This document shows, piece by piece, positions 1-5,165 of a stretch of DNA of 5,165 nt (position 1 is the first letter of the stretch; each line of letters starts with the position of its first letter). Under the pieces are notes generated by a model. That model saw only the letters and a program-made list of their open reading frames with translations, did not search any database and had not been told where the DNA came from. The translations under genes and the position numbers were made by a program. Source of the DNA: Anaerolineales bacterium Chloro_02 (GTDB taxonomy: Bacteria > Chloroflexota > Anaerolineae > Anaerolineales > Anaerolineaceae); NCBI GenBank assembly GCA_001603765.1, contig LUZV01000205.1, forward strand, positions 1 through 5,165, written 5' to 3'.

Positions 1-111
1 CAAGGACATTTGTGTTTTGCCAAGATGGATGACAGAAAACTTTAAACTTTTTTTTGCTAGTGCCTTATTGGAATGTAAGTATCCTGACTAACAAGTACCC
101 ATACCAATTAC

Positions 112-139
112 TGGACAAATCCGGGTTTTATTGTAAAAT
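112..139 (+). promoter_or_regulatory. Predicted sigma70-type promoter of rpsT
   Basis: A -35-like hexamer TGGACA at 112-117 (5 of 6 matches to TTGACA) is followed, after a 16-bp spacer, by TAAAAT at 134-139 (5 of 6 matches to TATAAT). Transcription would start near 146, giving a leader of about 35 nt before the rpsT start at 181. This is the best two-box promoter in the window. It is inferred from consensus only. Confidence 0.7.
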
Positions 140-169
140 AGTCATTTGCAAGTCTAAAGGAATTAGTTT

Positions 170-177
170 GGAGGAAG
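170..177 (+). promoter_or_regulatory. Strong ribosome binding site that supports the TTG start of rpsT
   Basis: GGAGGAAG at 170-177 contains a full GGAGG core at 170-174, six bases before the TTG at 181. It is the strongest Shine-Dalgarno sequence in the window. Its spacing fixes the start of S20 at a TTG codon, with no ATG nearby. Confidence 0.85.
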
Positions 178-180
178 AAG

Positions 181-447
181 TTGGCAAATATTAAGTCACA
201 AATTAAACGAAACAAGCAGAACCAGGCTGCGCGCCTGCGCAATCGTGTTTACCGCGGCTCAGCTCGCACCGCTCTGCGCAAGGCACAGGCTGCCATCCGC
301 ACCGAAGACGCCGAAAAGTCTCAGGCAGATGTGCTCAAAGCCATCCGCGCGCTGGATAAAGCTGCCGCTAAGGGTGTTATTCATAAAAACAACGCCGCGC
401 GCCGCAAGTCTCGTTTGATGGCACGCTTCAATAGCATCGAACAGTAA
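181..447 (+). CDS. rpsT: 30S ribosomal protein S20
   Basis: S20 is a primary-binding protein of the small ribosomal subunit that contacts 16S rRNA and helps assemble the 30S body. The 88-residue product has the family's usual length and its hallmark start, MANIKSQIKRNKQ, followed by alternating basic and alanine-rich helical segments (RNRVYRGSARTALRKA near residues 21-36). It ends in the typical block GVIHKNNAARRKSRLMARFN (about 65-84). The start is TTG. I accept it because the encoded N terminus matches the family exactly from the first codon and GGAGG lies six bases upstream. The gene has its own promoter (112-139) and intrinsic terminator (468-503), so it is probably monocistronic. The UUG start may matter for regulation: E. 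coli rpsT also begins with UUG and is autogenously controlled at translation. Whether that control holds here is inference. Confidence 0.97.
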   Translation: MANIKSQIKRNKQNQAARLRNRVYRGSARTALRKAQAAIRTEDAEKSQADVLKAIRALDKAAAKGVIHKNNAARRKSRLMARFNSIEQ

Positions 448-467
448 TCATTTTGCATTACGATTAT

Positions 468-503
468 GAGGCTCCCTATCCAAAAGATGGGAACCTCTTT
501 TTT
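468..503 (+). terminator. Intrinsic terminator after rpsT
   Basis: GAGG (468-471) pairs with CCTC (494-497), T473 with A492, CCC (474-476) with GGG (489-491) and ATC (478-480) with GAT (486-488). There is one C/A mismatch and one bulged T, and the loop is CAAAA (481-485). Six T residues follow directly at 498-503. The hairpin lies 20 bases past the rpsT stop and separates it from argS. Confidence 0.88.
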
Positions 504-573
504 GTTTAACCGCCTGCCGCCCGGCGCGGCACCACTTTGAATCCTTTCGGAACTACTTAACCGCCACCCTGAA

Positions 574-582
574 TGTTATAAT
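574..582 (+). promoter_or_regulatory. Extended -10 promoter of argS
   Basis: TGTTATAAT at 574-582 is a perfect TATAAT hexamer (577-582) with the extended -10 TG one base upstream. At 17-bp spacing the -35 position (554-559, TACTTA) is a poor match, which extended -10 promoters tolerate. Transcription would start near 589, leaving a leader of only about 20 nt before the ATG at 609. Confidence 0.7.
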
Positions 583-597
583 CGCGTGAGACTAATT

Positions 598-602
598 GAG
601 AG
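598..602 (+). promoter_or_regulatory. Ribosome binding site that decides the argS start
   Basis: GAGAG at 598-602 lies six bases before the ATG at 609 but directly abuts the ATG at 603. Normal Shine-Dalgarno spacing therefore favours 609. The same GAGAG core precedes obg (3834-3838) with a five-base spacer, which supports this reading. Confidence 0.6.
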
Positions 603-608
603 ATGCCT

Positions 609-2360
609 ATGTTTGACGATATAAAACAACAATTATCCGACCTGATTGATGCCTTTTGCCTTTCGCGGGGGTTGCCCACCGGAAAGGTTGAATTCCGAAA
701 CATCCCATTCAGCGGCGAATGGGGCATTGCTGCCCCACTTTTTCCGCTGGCAGCAGCTGACCCAGACAAATCGCTGCCGGTCGCCAAGAAAGCTCAGGCT
801 TTAGCTGAGGCTCTGCAGTCGCAAGCCAGCGGTTTGCCTGGCTTTTCCCGTGTCGAAGCCGTGCGAGGGTATCTGAACCTTTACTTTGAGCCCCACAGCT
901 ACGTAGGCAGGGTGGTTGGCACGGTTTTGGAGCAAGGGGTTCGCTTTGGGTCACAACCTCAGTTGGGTAAGCCGGTGATGGTGGAATATTCCAACCCCAA
1001 CACCCATAAACCGCTGCACGTTGGGCATTTGCGCAATGTGATTTTGGGCGGATCGGTTTGTAATATCCTCGAAGCCAGCGGCAAACGGGTAATTCGGGCT
1101 AACTATATCGGTGATATCGGGCTGCATGTAATCAAATGGATGTGCAACTACGAGGCATACCACGCGGGCGAACAACCCAGCGCCGACATCATGCGTTGGA
1201 TGGCGGACCTCTATGCTGAGTCTGACCGCCGTTTTTCGGATGACCCGGATTTTGAGGCTCAGGTGCGCGCGTATTTTGGAAAATGGGATAGCGGCGATGA
1301 GCACGTTCATGCCCTCTGGGAGCAAACTCGCCATTGGTCGATGCAGGGTTTCCAGCAGGTATATGATTTGTTGGGCGAGCACTTTGACCGGATTTACTTT
1401 GAAAGCGATGTTGAGGAATCCGGCAAGGTGATGGTGGAGAAACTGCTCAAATTGGGCATCGCGGAGGATGGGCGACCGGAAAACCCGGTGATCATCGATC
1501 TCGATAAACTCCTGGGCACAAAAGAGGAATATCGGGTGGTGGTTATACTGCGCTCAGACGGAACCTCCCTCTATGCCACAAAAGAGCTGCCTTTGGCGAT
1601 TATGAAGTTCGAGGAATATGACCTGGAACAATCGATTTACGTCATTGACGTGCGCCAATCGCTGCATATGAAACAAATGAGCAAAGTGCTCGAAGTCATG
1701 GGCTATCCATGGGCTGCCCGGATGCACCACCTCGCGTATGAAATTGTTAATCTGCCGGGGAACGTGACCATGTCCTCCAGGGATGGAACAGTGGTGCTGC
1801 TGGATGATCTTATCCGCGAGGCAACCCAACGCGCCTTTGAAGTGGTCCAGGAAAAGAACCCTTCGCTCGACGCAGATTCGATGCGCGATATTGCCAGGAA
1901 AGTGGCTTTAGGCGCGATTAAATATCCGATGATCTCACGCGAGAACACCAAGATCGTTACCTTTGACTGGGACACCGCGCTCGACTTTAACGGACAATCC
2001 GCGCCCTATATTCAATATGCTGTGGTGCGCGCCAACAGCATTTTGCGTCGGCTGAGCGAGCCGGCGCCTAGAAAGGCAGATTTTACCCATGATCTGCTGC
2101 CCGCGGAGTTAAATCTTATCGAGAAAATTTCTCAGTTGCCGGACGTTGTCCAAAAAGCAGCCGCTGAATTTAAACCTTCTTTGGTCGCCACATATGCTTT
2201 TGAGCTGGCGCAGTCATTCAACGACTTTTACACCCAATGCCCGGTGCTTTCCGCTGTTGGCTCAGCCCGCGCCGCGCGCCTTGTGCTGGTTCAGGCTGCG
2301 AAGATTAGCCTCGAAAACGCTTTATCCTTGCTCGGAATCCAATCACCTCAAGTGATGTGA
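609..2360 (+). CDS. argS: Arginyl-tRNA synthetase (class I)
   Basis: This cytoplasmic enzyme joins L-arginine to tRNA-Arg using ATP. The 583-residue product is of normal family length and complete. Residues 1 to about 100 form the N-terminal tRNA-contacting (Add-1) domain. The catalytic Rossmann domain opens with VEYSNPNTHKP (125-135) and the HIGH-type motif HVGH (137-140). It continues with DGTSLYATKEL (317-327) and QSLHMKQ (350-356). The KMSKS loop is degenerate, MSSRD (388-392), as in many ArgRS; Lys134 just before HVGH is the residue reported to compensate. The C-terminal all-helical DALR anticodon-binding domain begins near NGQSAPYIQYA (461-471) and includes FNDFYTQCPVL (537-547). I chose ATG 609 over ATG 603, two codons upstream, because of Shine-Dalgarno spacing. 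The gene has its own extended -10 promoter, no visible terminator follows it, and the next gene starts after 35 bp, so read-through is likely. The identification is secure. Confidence 0.97.
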   Translation: MFDDIKQQLSDLIDAFCLSRGLPTGKVEFRNIPFSGEWGIAAPLFPLAAADPDKSLPVAKKAQALAEALQSQASGLPGFSRVEAVRGYLNLYFEPHSYVGRVVGTVLEQGVRFGSQPQLGKPVMVEYSNPNTHKPLHVGHLRNVILGGSVCNILEASGKRVIRANYIGDIGLHVIKWMCNYEAYHAGEQPSADIMRWMADLYAESDRRFSDDPDFEAQVRAYFGKWDSGDEHVHALWEQTRHWSMQGFQQVYDLLGEHFDRIYFESDVEESGKVMVEKLLKLGIAEDGRPENPVIIDLDKLLGTKEEYRVVVILRSDGTSLYATKELPLAIMKFEEYDLEQSIYVIDVRQSLHMKQMSKVLEVMGYPWAARMHHLAYEIVNLPGNVTMSSRDGTVVLLDDLIREATQRAFEVVQEKNPSLDADSMRDIARKVALGAIKYPMISRENTKIVTFDWDTALDFNGQSAPYIQYAVVRANSILRRLSEPAPRKADFTHDLLPAELNLIEKISQLPDVVQKAAAEFKPSLVATYAFELAQSFNDFYTQCPVLSAVGSARAARLVLVQAAKISLENALSLLGIQSPQVM

Positions 2361-2362
2361 TG

Positions 2363-2368
2363 TAAAAT
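2363..2368 (+). promoter_or_regulatory. Possible -10 box in the argS to COG2403 gap
   Basis: TAAAAT at 2363-2368, within TGTAAAATA, is the same 9-mer that forms the rpsT -10 region (132-140). Its distance to the next ATG (27 nt) resembles that of the other promoters in the window. No acceptable -35 hexamer sits 16-18 bp upstream, so this is a weak call; the gene may simply be co-transcribed with argS. Confidence 0.35.
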
Positions 2369-2382
2369 ACAGACATATCAAA

Positions 2383-2390
2383 AAAGGAGA
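2383..2390 (+). promoter_or_regulatory. Ribosome binding site of the COG2403 gene
   Basis: AAAGGAGA at 2383-2390 has its GGAG core (2386-2389) six bases before the ATG at 2396. It is strong and well spaced, and it sets the start without competition. Confidence 0.85.
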
Positions 2391-2395
2391 GATAT

Positions 2396-3715
2396 ATGAG
2401 TCGAATTCGTACACTAATCATGGGGGCTGCAGGCAGGGATTTTCATAACTTTAATACTTTCTTTCGCGACAACGAGAAGTATGAAGTGGTTGCATTCACC
2501 GCGACCCAAATCCCGAACATTGATGGGAGGAAATACCCTGCTGAACTGGCTGGAAAACTGTATCCAGACGGCATTAAGATCTACCCCGAGTCGGAATTGC
2601 CTGAGCTGATTAAGCAATTTGATGTTGATGAAGTTGTCTTCGCGTATAGCGATGTGCCTTACGATTACGTGATGCACAAATCTGCCCTAGTCAACTCCCT
2701 GGGGGCGGATTTTCGCCTGATGGGCACCAAAGAGACCCAGGTTAAATCGTCCAAGCCGGTGGTTGCCATCTGCGCGGTTCGAACCGGCTGCGGAAAAAGC
2801 CAGACAACCCGCCGTGTTGCTGCTATTTTGCAGGAAATGGGTCTTAAAGTGGCTGCCATTCGCCACCCCATGCCTTACGGCGACCTTGTTAAGCAGCGTG
2901 TTCAGCGCTTTGCTACTTACGCCGACCTCGATAAGCACGAGTGCACGATCGAAGAACGCGAGGAATACGAACCGCATCTCGACAACGGCGTTATTGTCTA
3001 TGCCGGCGTGGATTACGAAGCTATTTTGCGTGAAGCGGAAAAAGAAGTGGATGTGGTTCTGTGGGACGGCGGGAATAATGATTTTCCATTTTACAAGCCA
3101 GATCTCATGATCACTGTGGCGGATCCACTCCGCCCAGGGCATGAAAGCGCCTATTACCCCGGAGAGGTGAACGTGCGCATTGCGGATGTGGTTGTTATCA
3201 ACAAAGTTGATACTGCCAACCCTGAGGATGTCATTAAAGTGCGCGAGAACATCCACAGCATCAACCCCAACGCCATTATTGTCGAAGGCGCGTCCCCAAT
3301 TTATGTGGATGATCCCGAGTCGATCCGCGGCAAGCGTGTTTTGGTTGTGGAAGATGGACCCACGCTCACTCACGGCGGGATGAAGATCGGCGCTGGATGG
3401 GTGGCTGCCCGACGGTTTGGCGCGGCTGAAATCGTGGATCCCCGTCCTTTCGCGGTGGGTGAAATCCTTGCCACATACAAGAAATATCCCGACACAGGCA
3501 AAATTCTGCCAGCGATGGGCTATGGCGAGCAGCAAATTCGCGACCTCGAGAAAACAATCGAAGCAGCAGATGTGGATATGATTATCATTGGCACGCCAAT
3601 TGATTTAACCCGTGTGATGAAAATTAATCGCCCCAGCCAGCGCGTGCGCTATGAGCTGGAGGAGATTGGCAAACCTGACCTTAAGGATATTTTGAGTAAG
3701 AAGTTCAGCAAGTAA
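2396..3715 (+). CDS. P-loop GTPase-like protein, cyclic 2,3-diphosphoglycerate synthetase-like family (COG2403)
   Basis: The 439-residue product appears cytoplasmic, with no signal peptide or membrane segment. Residues 1 to about 115 form a Rossmann-like N-terminal domain opening with MGAAGRDFHNFN (9-20). A P-loop nucleotide-binding domain follows: AVRTGCGKSQTTR (127-139) is the phosphate-binding loop, in which Val replaces the usual leading Ala/Gly of the Walker A pattern. Next come WDGGNNDFPF (223-232), likely the Walker B/switch segment, ADPLRPGHE (242-250), a G4-like guanine-specificity motif NKVD (269-272), EDGPTLTHG (319-327) and GTPIDL (399-404). The family includes the archaeal cyclic 2,3-diphosphoglycerate synthetase, which closes 2,3-diphosphoglycerate with ATP. 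Length is similar, but bacterial members are mostly called predicted GTPases and their substrate is not settled. I recognise the family with confidence but do not assign the reaction. The gene follows argS by 35 bp and ends at a hairpin terminator before obg. Confidence 0.85.
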   Translation: MSRIRTLIMGAAGRDFHNFNTFFRDNEKYEVVAFTATQIPNIDGRKYPAELAGKLYPDGIKIYPESELPELIKQFDVDEVVFAYSDVPYDYVMHKSALVNSLGADFRLMGTKETQVKSSKPVVAICAVRTGCGKSQTTRRVAAILQEMGLKVAAIRHPMPYGDLVKQRVQRFATYADLDKHECTIEEREEYEPHLDNGVIVYAGVDYEAILREAEKEVDVVLWDGGNNDFPFYKPDLMITVADPLRPGHESAYYPGEVNVRIADVVVINKVDTANPEDVIKVRENIHSINPNAIIVEGASPIYVDDPESIRGKRVLVVEDGPTLTHGGMKIGAGWVAARRFGAAEIVDPRPFAVGEILATYKKYPDTGKILPAMGYGEQQIRDLEKTIEAADVDMIIIGTPIDLTRVMKINRPSQRVRYELEEIGKPDLKDILSKKFSK

Positions 3716-3732
3716 GTTGCTCTTTCATCAAA

Positions 3733-3767
3733 CAATCGGTCGGGCAAGCGCTCGACCGATTGCTTTT
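3733..3767 (+). terminator. Hairpin terminator after the COG2403 gene
   Basis: CAATCGGTCG (3733-3742) and CGACCGATTG (3753-3762) are perfect 10-bp inverted repeats. They are extended by a G-T wobble and two G-C pairs to a 13-bp stem with loop AAGC (3746-3749). The T tract is short (TTTT, 3764-3767, after one C), so termination may be incomplete. The hairpin lies 17 bases past the stop codon and separates this gene from obg. Confidence 0.8.
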
Positions 3768-3804
3768 AGTCGACCTGTTGCTGCCAGCTAAACCAGCCTG
3801 GGAT

Positions 3805-3810
3805 TATGAT
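3805..3810 (+). promoter_or_regulatory. Likely -10 box of an obg promoter
   Basis: TATGAT at 3805-3810 matches the -10 consensus at 5 of 6 positions and lies 33 nt before the obg ATG. The -35 is weak: TTGCTG (3778-3783) is too far at 21 bp, and the 17-bp position reads TGCCAG. The preceding terminator makes an independent obg promoter plausible. Confidence 0.5.
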
Positions 3811-3833
3811 ACACTCATCTTAACCTATTACAA

Positions 3834-3838
3834 GAGAG
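3834..3838 (+). promoter_or_regulatory. Ribosome binding site that decides the obg start
   Basis: GAGAG at 3834-3838 lies five bases before the ATG at 3844. The reading frame is open further upstream to a TTG at 3760, but that codon lies within the 3' arm of the preceding terminator stem and has no ribosome binding site. Confidence 0.7.
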
Positions 3839-3843
3839 CTGCT

Positions 3844-5103
3844 ATGTTTATCGATTCAGTACAAATCAAAATCGCCTCCGGAAAAGGCGGCGACGGCATG
3901 GTGCATATGCACCGGGAGAAATATCGACCGCGCGGCGGACCTGACGGCGGCGATGGCGGCAGAGGTGGGGATGTCATATTTGAAGTGGTTCCCACACTTA
4001 ATACACTCAGCCATTTCCATCAAAACGAAAATTTCTTCGCTGAGGCAGGCAAAAATGGTGGTCCCTCCAACCGCAGCGGGCGGTCCGCGCCAGACCTGAT
4101 CATTCGAGTCCCGCCAGGCACTGCAATTTATGATGACGACAAAGCTGAATTGATTGGCGATCTGGTTTTACCGGGGCAGCGGCTGATTGCCGCCAAAGGC
4201 GGTCGGGGCGGCAGGGGTAATCAACACTTTGCCACCAGCCGCAACCAAATGCCGCTTACTGCCGAAAAGGGTGAACCGGGAGAAGAATTCAACCTTAGGC
4301 TCGAATTGAAGCTTATCGCGGATGTGGGGCTGGTTGGGCTGCCAAACGCCGGAAAGTCCTCAATTTTAGCCGCCACAACCAATTCCAGACCGAAGGTGGC
4401 GGATTATCCTTTCACGACGCTTGAACCAAACCTGGGTGTCGTGCAGCTTGATCTCGAAAGTAGTTTCGTGATGGCTGATATTCCGGGATTGATTGAAGGC
4501 GCATCCGAGGGGGTGGGGTTAGGTTTTGACTTTCTAAGGCACATTCAGCGCACTCGCCTTCTAATTCACGTGCTCGATGGTCTCTCGGAAAGTCCGTTTG
4601 AGGATTACCAGACTATCAACGCGGAGCTGGAGCTCTTTGATGACTTGCTTGGCAAACGACCTCAAATTGTTGTCCTGAATAAAATGGATTTGCCAGATGT
4701 CGCCGCAAAGTCAGAAGCTTTAAGGCAAGAATTTTCCGCCATTGGGGTAGACCTGAAACTTATCTCAGCTGTGAGCCATTTGAACCTTAAGGAGCTAATG
4801 TGGAACGCTTTCACAACCCTGCGTGAGCTGCCTGTGGAGGAAAAAGAGCTCGAAATGCCAGTTTATCGGGCTGAAGTGGATCCTAACGACTTTGAGATCG
4901 AAAAAACCGAAGATGGATACGTGGTTTCTGGCGCGCGAATCGAAAAAGCCGCGGCGATGACCTATTTTGATCAACCTGGTTCTGTCAGACGCTTCCAGAG
5001 ATTGATGGCAGGGCTCGGCGTGGAGAAAGCGCTGCGCGCGGCAGGGATTCAGGAAGGCGATAGCGTCATCATCGGGGACTGGGAATTAGAGTGGCAGGAT
5101 TAG
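3844..5103 (+). CDS. obg: GTPase Obg (ribosome assembly and stress-response GTPase)
   Basis: Obg is an essential, slowly hydrolysing GTPase that associates with the 50S subunit, acts in its late assembly, and links growth to nucleotide status. The 419-residue product has the three family domains. Residues 1 to about 158 are the glycine-rich Obg fold, with the GKGGDG repeat (13-18) and further GGDGG and GGRGG runs. The G domain holds G1 GLPNAGKS (165-172), G2 YPFTT (188-192), G3 DIPG (212-215), G4 NKMD (279-282) and G5 SAV (308-310). A C-terminal OCT domain of about 80 residues runs from around VYRAEVDPNDFEIE to the end; it is present in many bacterial Obg proteins but not all. I chose ATG 3844 because the protein then begins MFIDSVQIKIASGKGG, the usual Obg start. 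The 28 extra codons back to TTG 3760 have no family resemblance. The gene probably has its own promoter, behind the upstream terminator. Confidence 0.96.
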   Translation: MFIDSVQIKIASGKGGDGMVHMHREKYRPRGGPDGGDGGRGGDVIFEVVPTLNTLSHFHQNENFFAEAGKNGGPSNRSGRSAPDLIIRVPPGTAIYDDDKAELIGDLVLPGQRLIAAKGGRGGRGNQHFATSRNQMPLTAEKGEPGEEFNLRLELKLIADVGLVGLPNAGKSSILAATTNSRPKVADYPFTTLEPNLGVVQLDLESSFVMADIPGLIEGASEGVGLGFDFLRHIQRTRLLIHVLDGLSESPFEDYQTINAELELFDDLLGKRPQIVVLNKMDLPDVAAKSEALRQEFSAIGVDLKLISAVSHLNLKELMWNAFTTLRELPVEEKELEMPVYRAEVDPNDFEIEKTEDGYVVSGARIEKAAAMTYFDQPGSVRRFQRLMAGLGVEKALRAAGIQEGDSVIIGDWELEWQD

Positions 5104-5109
5104 GCTAAT

Positions 5110-5155
5110 AAAAATGCGCACGAGGTGGGTGAGGGGGGCACCCACGCCGTGCGCA
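5110..5155 (-). terminator. Two-part hairpin after obg, oriented as a minus-strand terminator
   Basis: TGCGCACG (5115-5122) pairs perfectly with CGTGCGCA (5148-5155). Inside it, after a 2-by-2 internal loop, GTGGGTG (5125-5131) pairs perfectly with CACCCAC (5139-5145) around the loop AGGGGGG (5132-5138). On the plus strand only ACAATATTAT follows, with no T tract. On the minus strand the stem is followed at once by TTTTT (complement of 5110-5114), the intrinsic-terminator arrangement. It could stop a convergent gene entering from the right and may also stabilise or help end the obg transcript, whose stop codon is only 11 bases before the stem. Confidence 0.7.
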
Positions 5156-5165
5156 ACAATATTAT

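Noticed and set aside
1..111. Possible 3' end of an upstream plus-strand gene (frames open to stops at 43-45 and 89-91) and an AAACTTT tandem repeat with a T8 run (37-55)
   Set aside because: The open stretches are 14 and 29 codons, composition is AT-rich and non-coding-like, neither peptide is recognisable, and the T run is not preceded by a stable hairpin. A weak TTGCTA (54-59) with a poor -10 near 77-82 was also not convincing.
506..565. 9-bp direct repeat TTAACCGCC at 506-514 and 557-565, and a 5-bp GC hairpin at 516-530, in the rpsT-argS gap
   Set aside because: Both are short, with no third copy and no T tract after the hairpin; too little to call an operator or terminator.
603..608. 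ATG at 603 as the argS start
   Set aside because: Still possible, but the GAGAG ribosome binding site directly abuts it, whereas the ATG at 609 has a normal six-base spacer.
951..1382. Minus-strand open frame of 143 codons opposite argS
   Set aside because: A shadow of the argS coding strand; no recognisable protein features.
2342..2363. ATCAC/GTGAT 5-bp hairpin and GTGAT tandem repeat at the argS stop codon
   Set aside because: Too short and weak to be a terminator, with no T run; it partly overlaps argS coding sequence.
2687..3535. Long minus-strand open frame (282 codons) opposite the COG2403 gene
   Set aside because: It lies wholly inside a confidently identified gene, its translation resembles no family I know, and it is explained by codon bias in the sense frame.

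Overview
The window carries four complete plus-strand housekeeping-type genes from a free-living bacterium, in this order: ribosomal protein S20 (rpsT), arginyl-tRNA synthetase (argS), a P-loop GTPase-like protein of the COG2403 / cyclic 2,3-diphosphoglycerate synthetase-like family, and the ribosome-associated GTPase Obg. All reading frames are intact. There is no sign of a mobile element, CRISPR array, tRNA or rRNA. Moderate GC in the genes, AT-rich leaders and the protein flavour would suit a Chloroflexota (Anaerolineae-like) genome, but this placement is an impression from the proteins and is not demonstrated.

Layout. Bases 1-111 are AT-rich and I see no certain gene in them; an upstream gene may end there. 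A good sigma70-type promoter (112-139) leads into rpsT (181-447), which starts with TTG behind a strong GGAGG. A clear intrinsic terminator (468-503) closes the gene. An extended -10 promoter (574-582) then drives argS (start preferred at 609, end 2360). After a 35-bp gap, which contains a weak -10-like box and a strong AAAGGAGA ribosome binding site, comes the COG2403 gene (2396-3715). It ends in a 13-bp hairpin with a short T run (3733-3767). A further -10-like box precedes obg (3844-5103). The window closes with a strong two-part hairpin (5115-5155) whose T tract lies on the minus-strand side.

How the genes relate. Three of the four products belong to translation: S20 is part of the small subunit, ArgRS charges tRNA-Arg, and Obg acts in large-subunit assembly. 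The fourth, the COG2403 protein, has no settled bacterial role, and its place between argS and obg is the main open question here. The terminators and -10 boxes suggest separate short transcription units: rpsT alone, argS with possible read-through into the COG2403 gene, and obg alone. I found no convincing novel multi-gene system.
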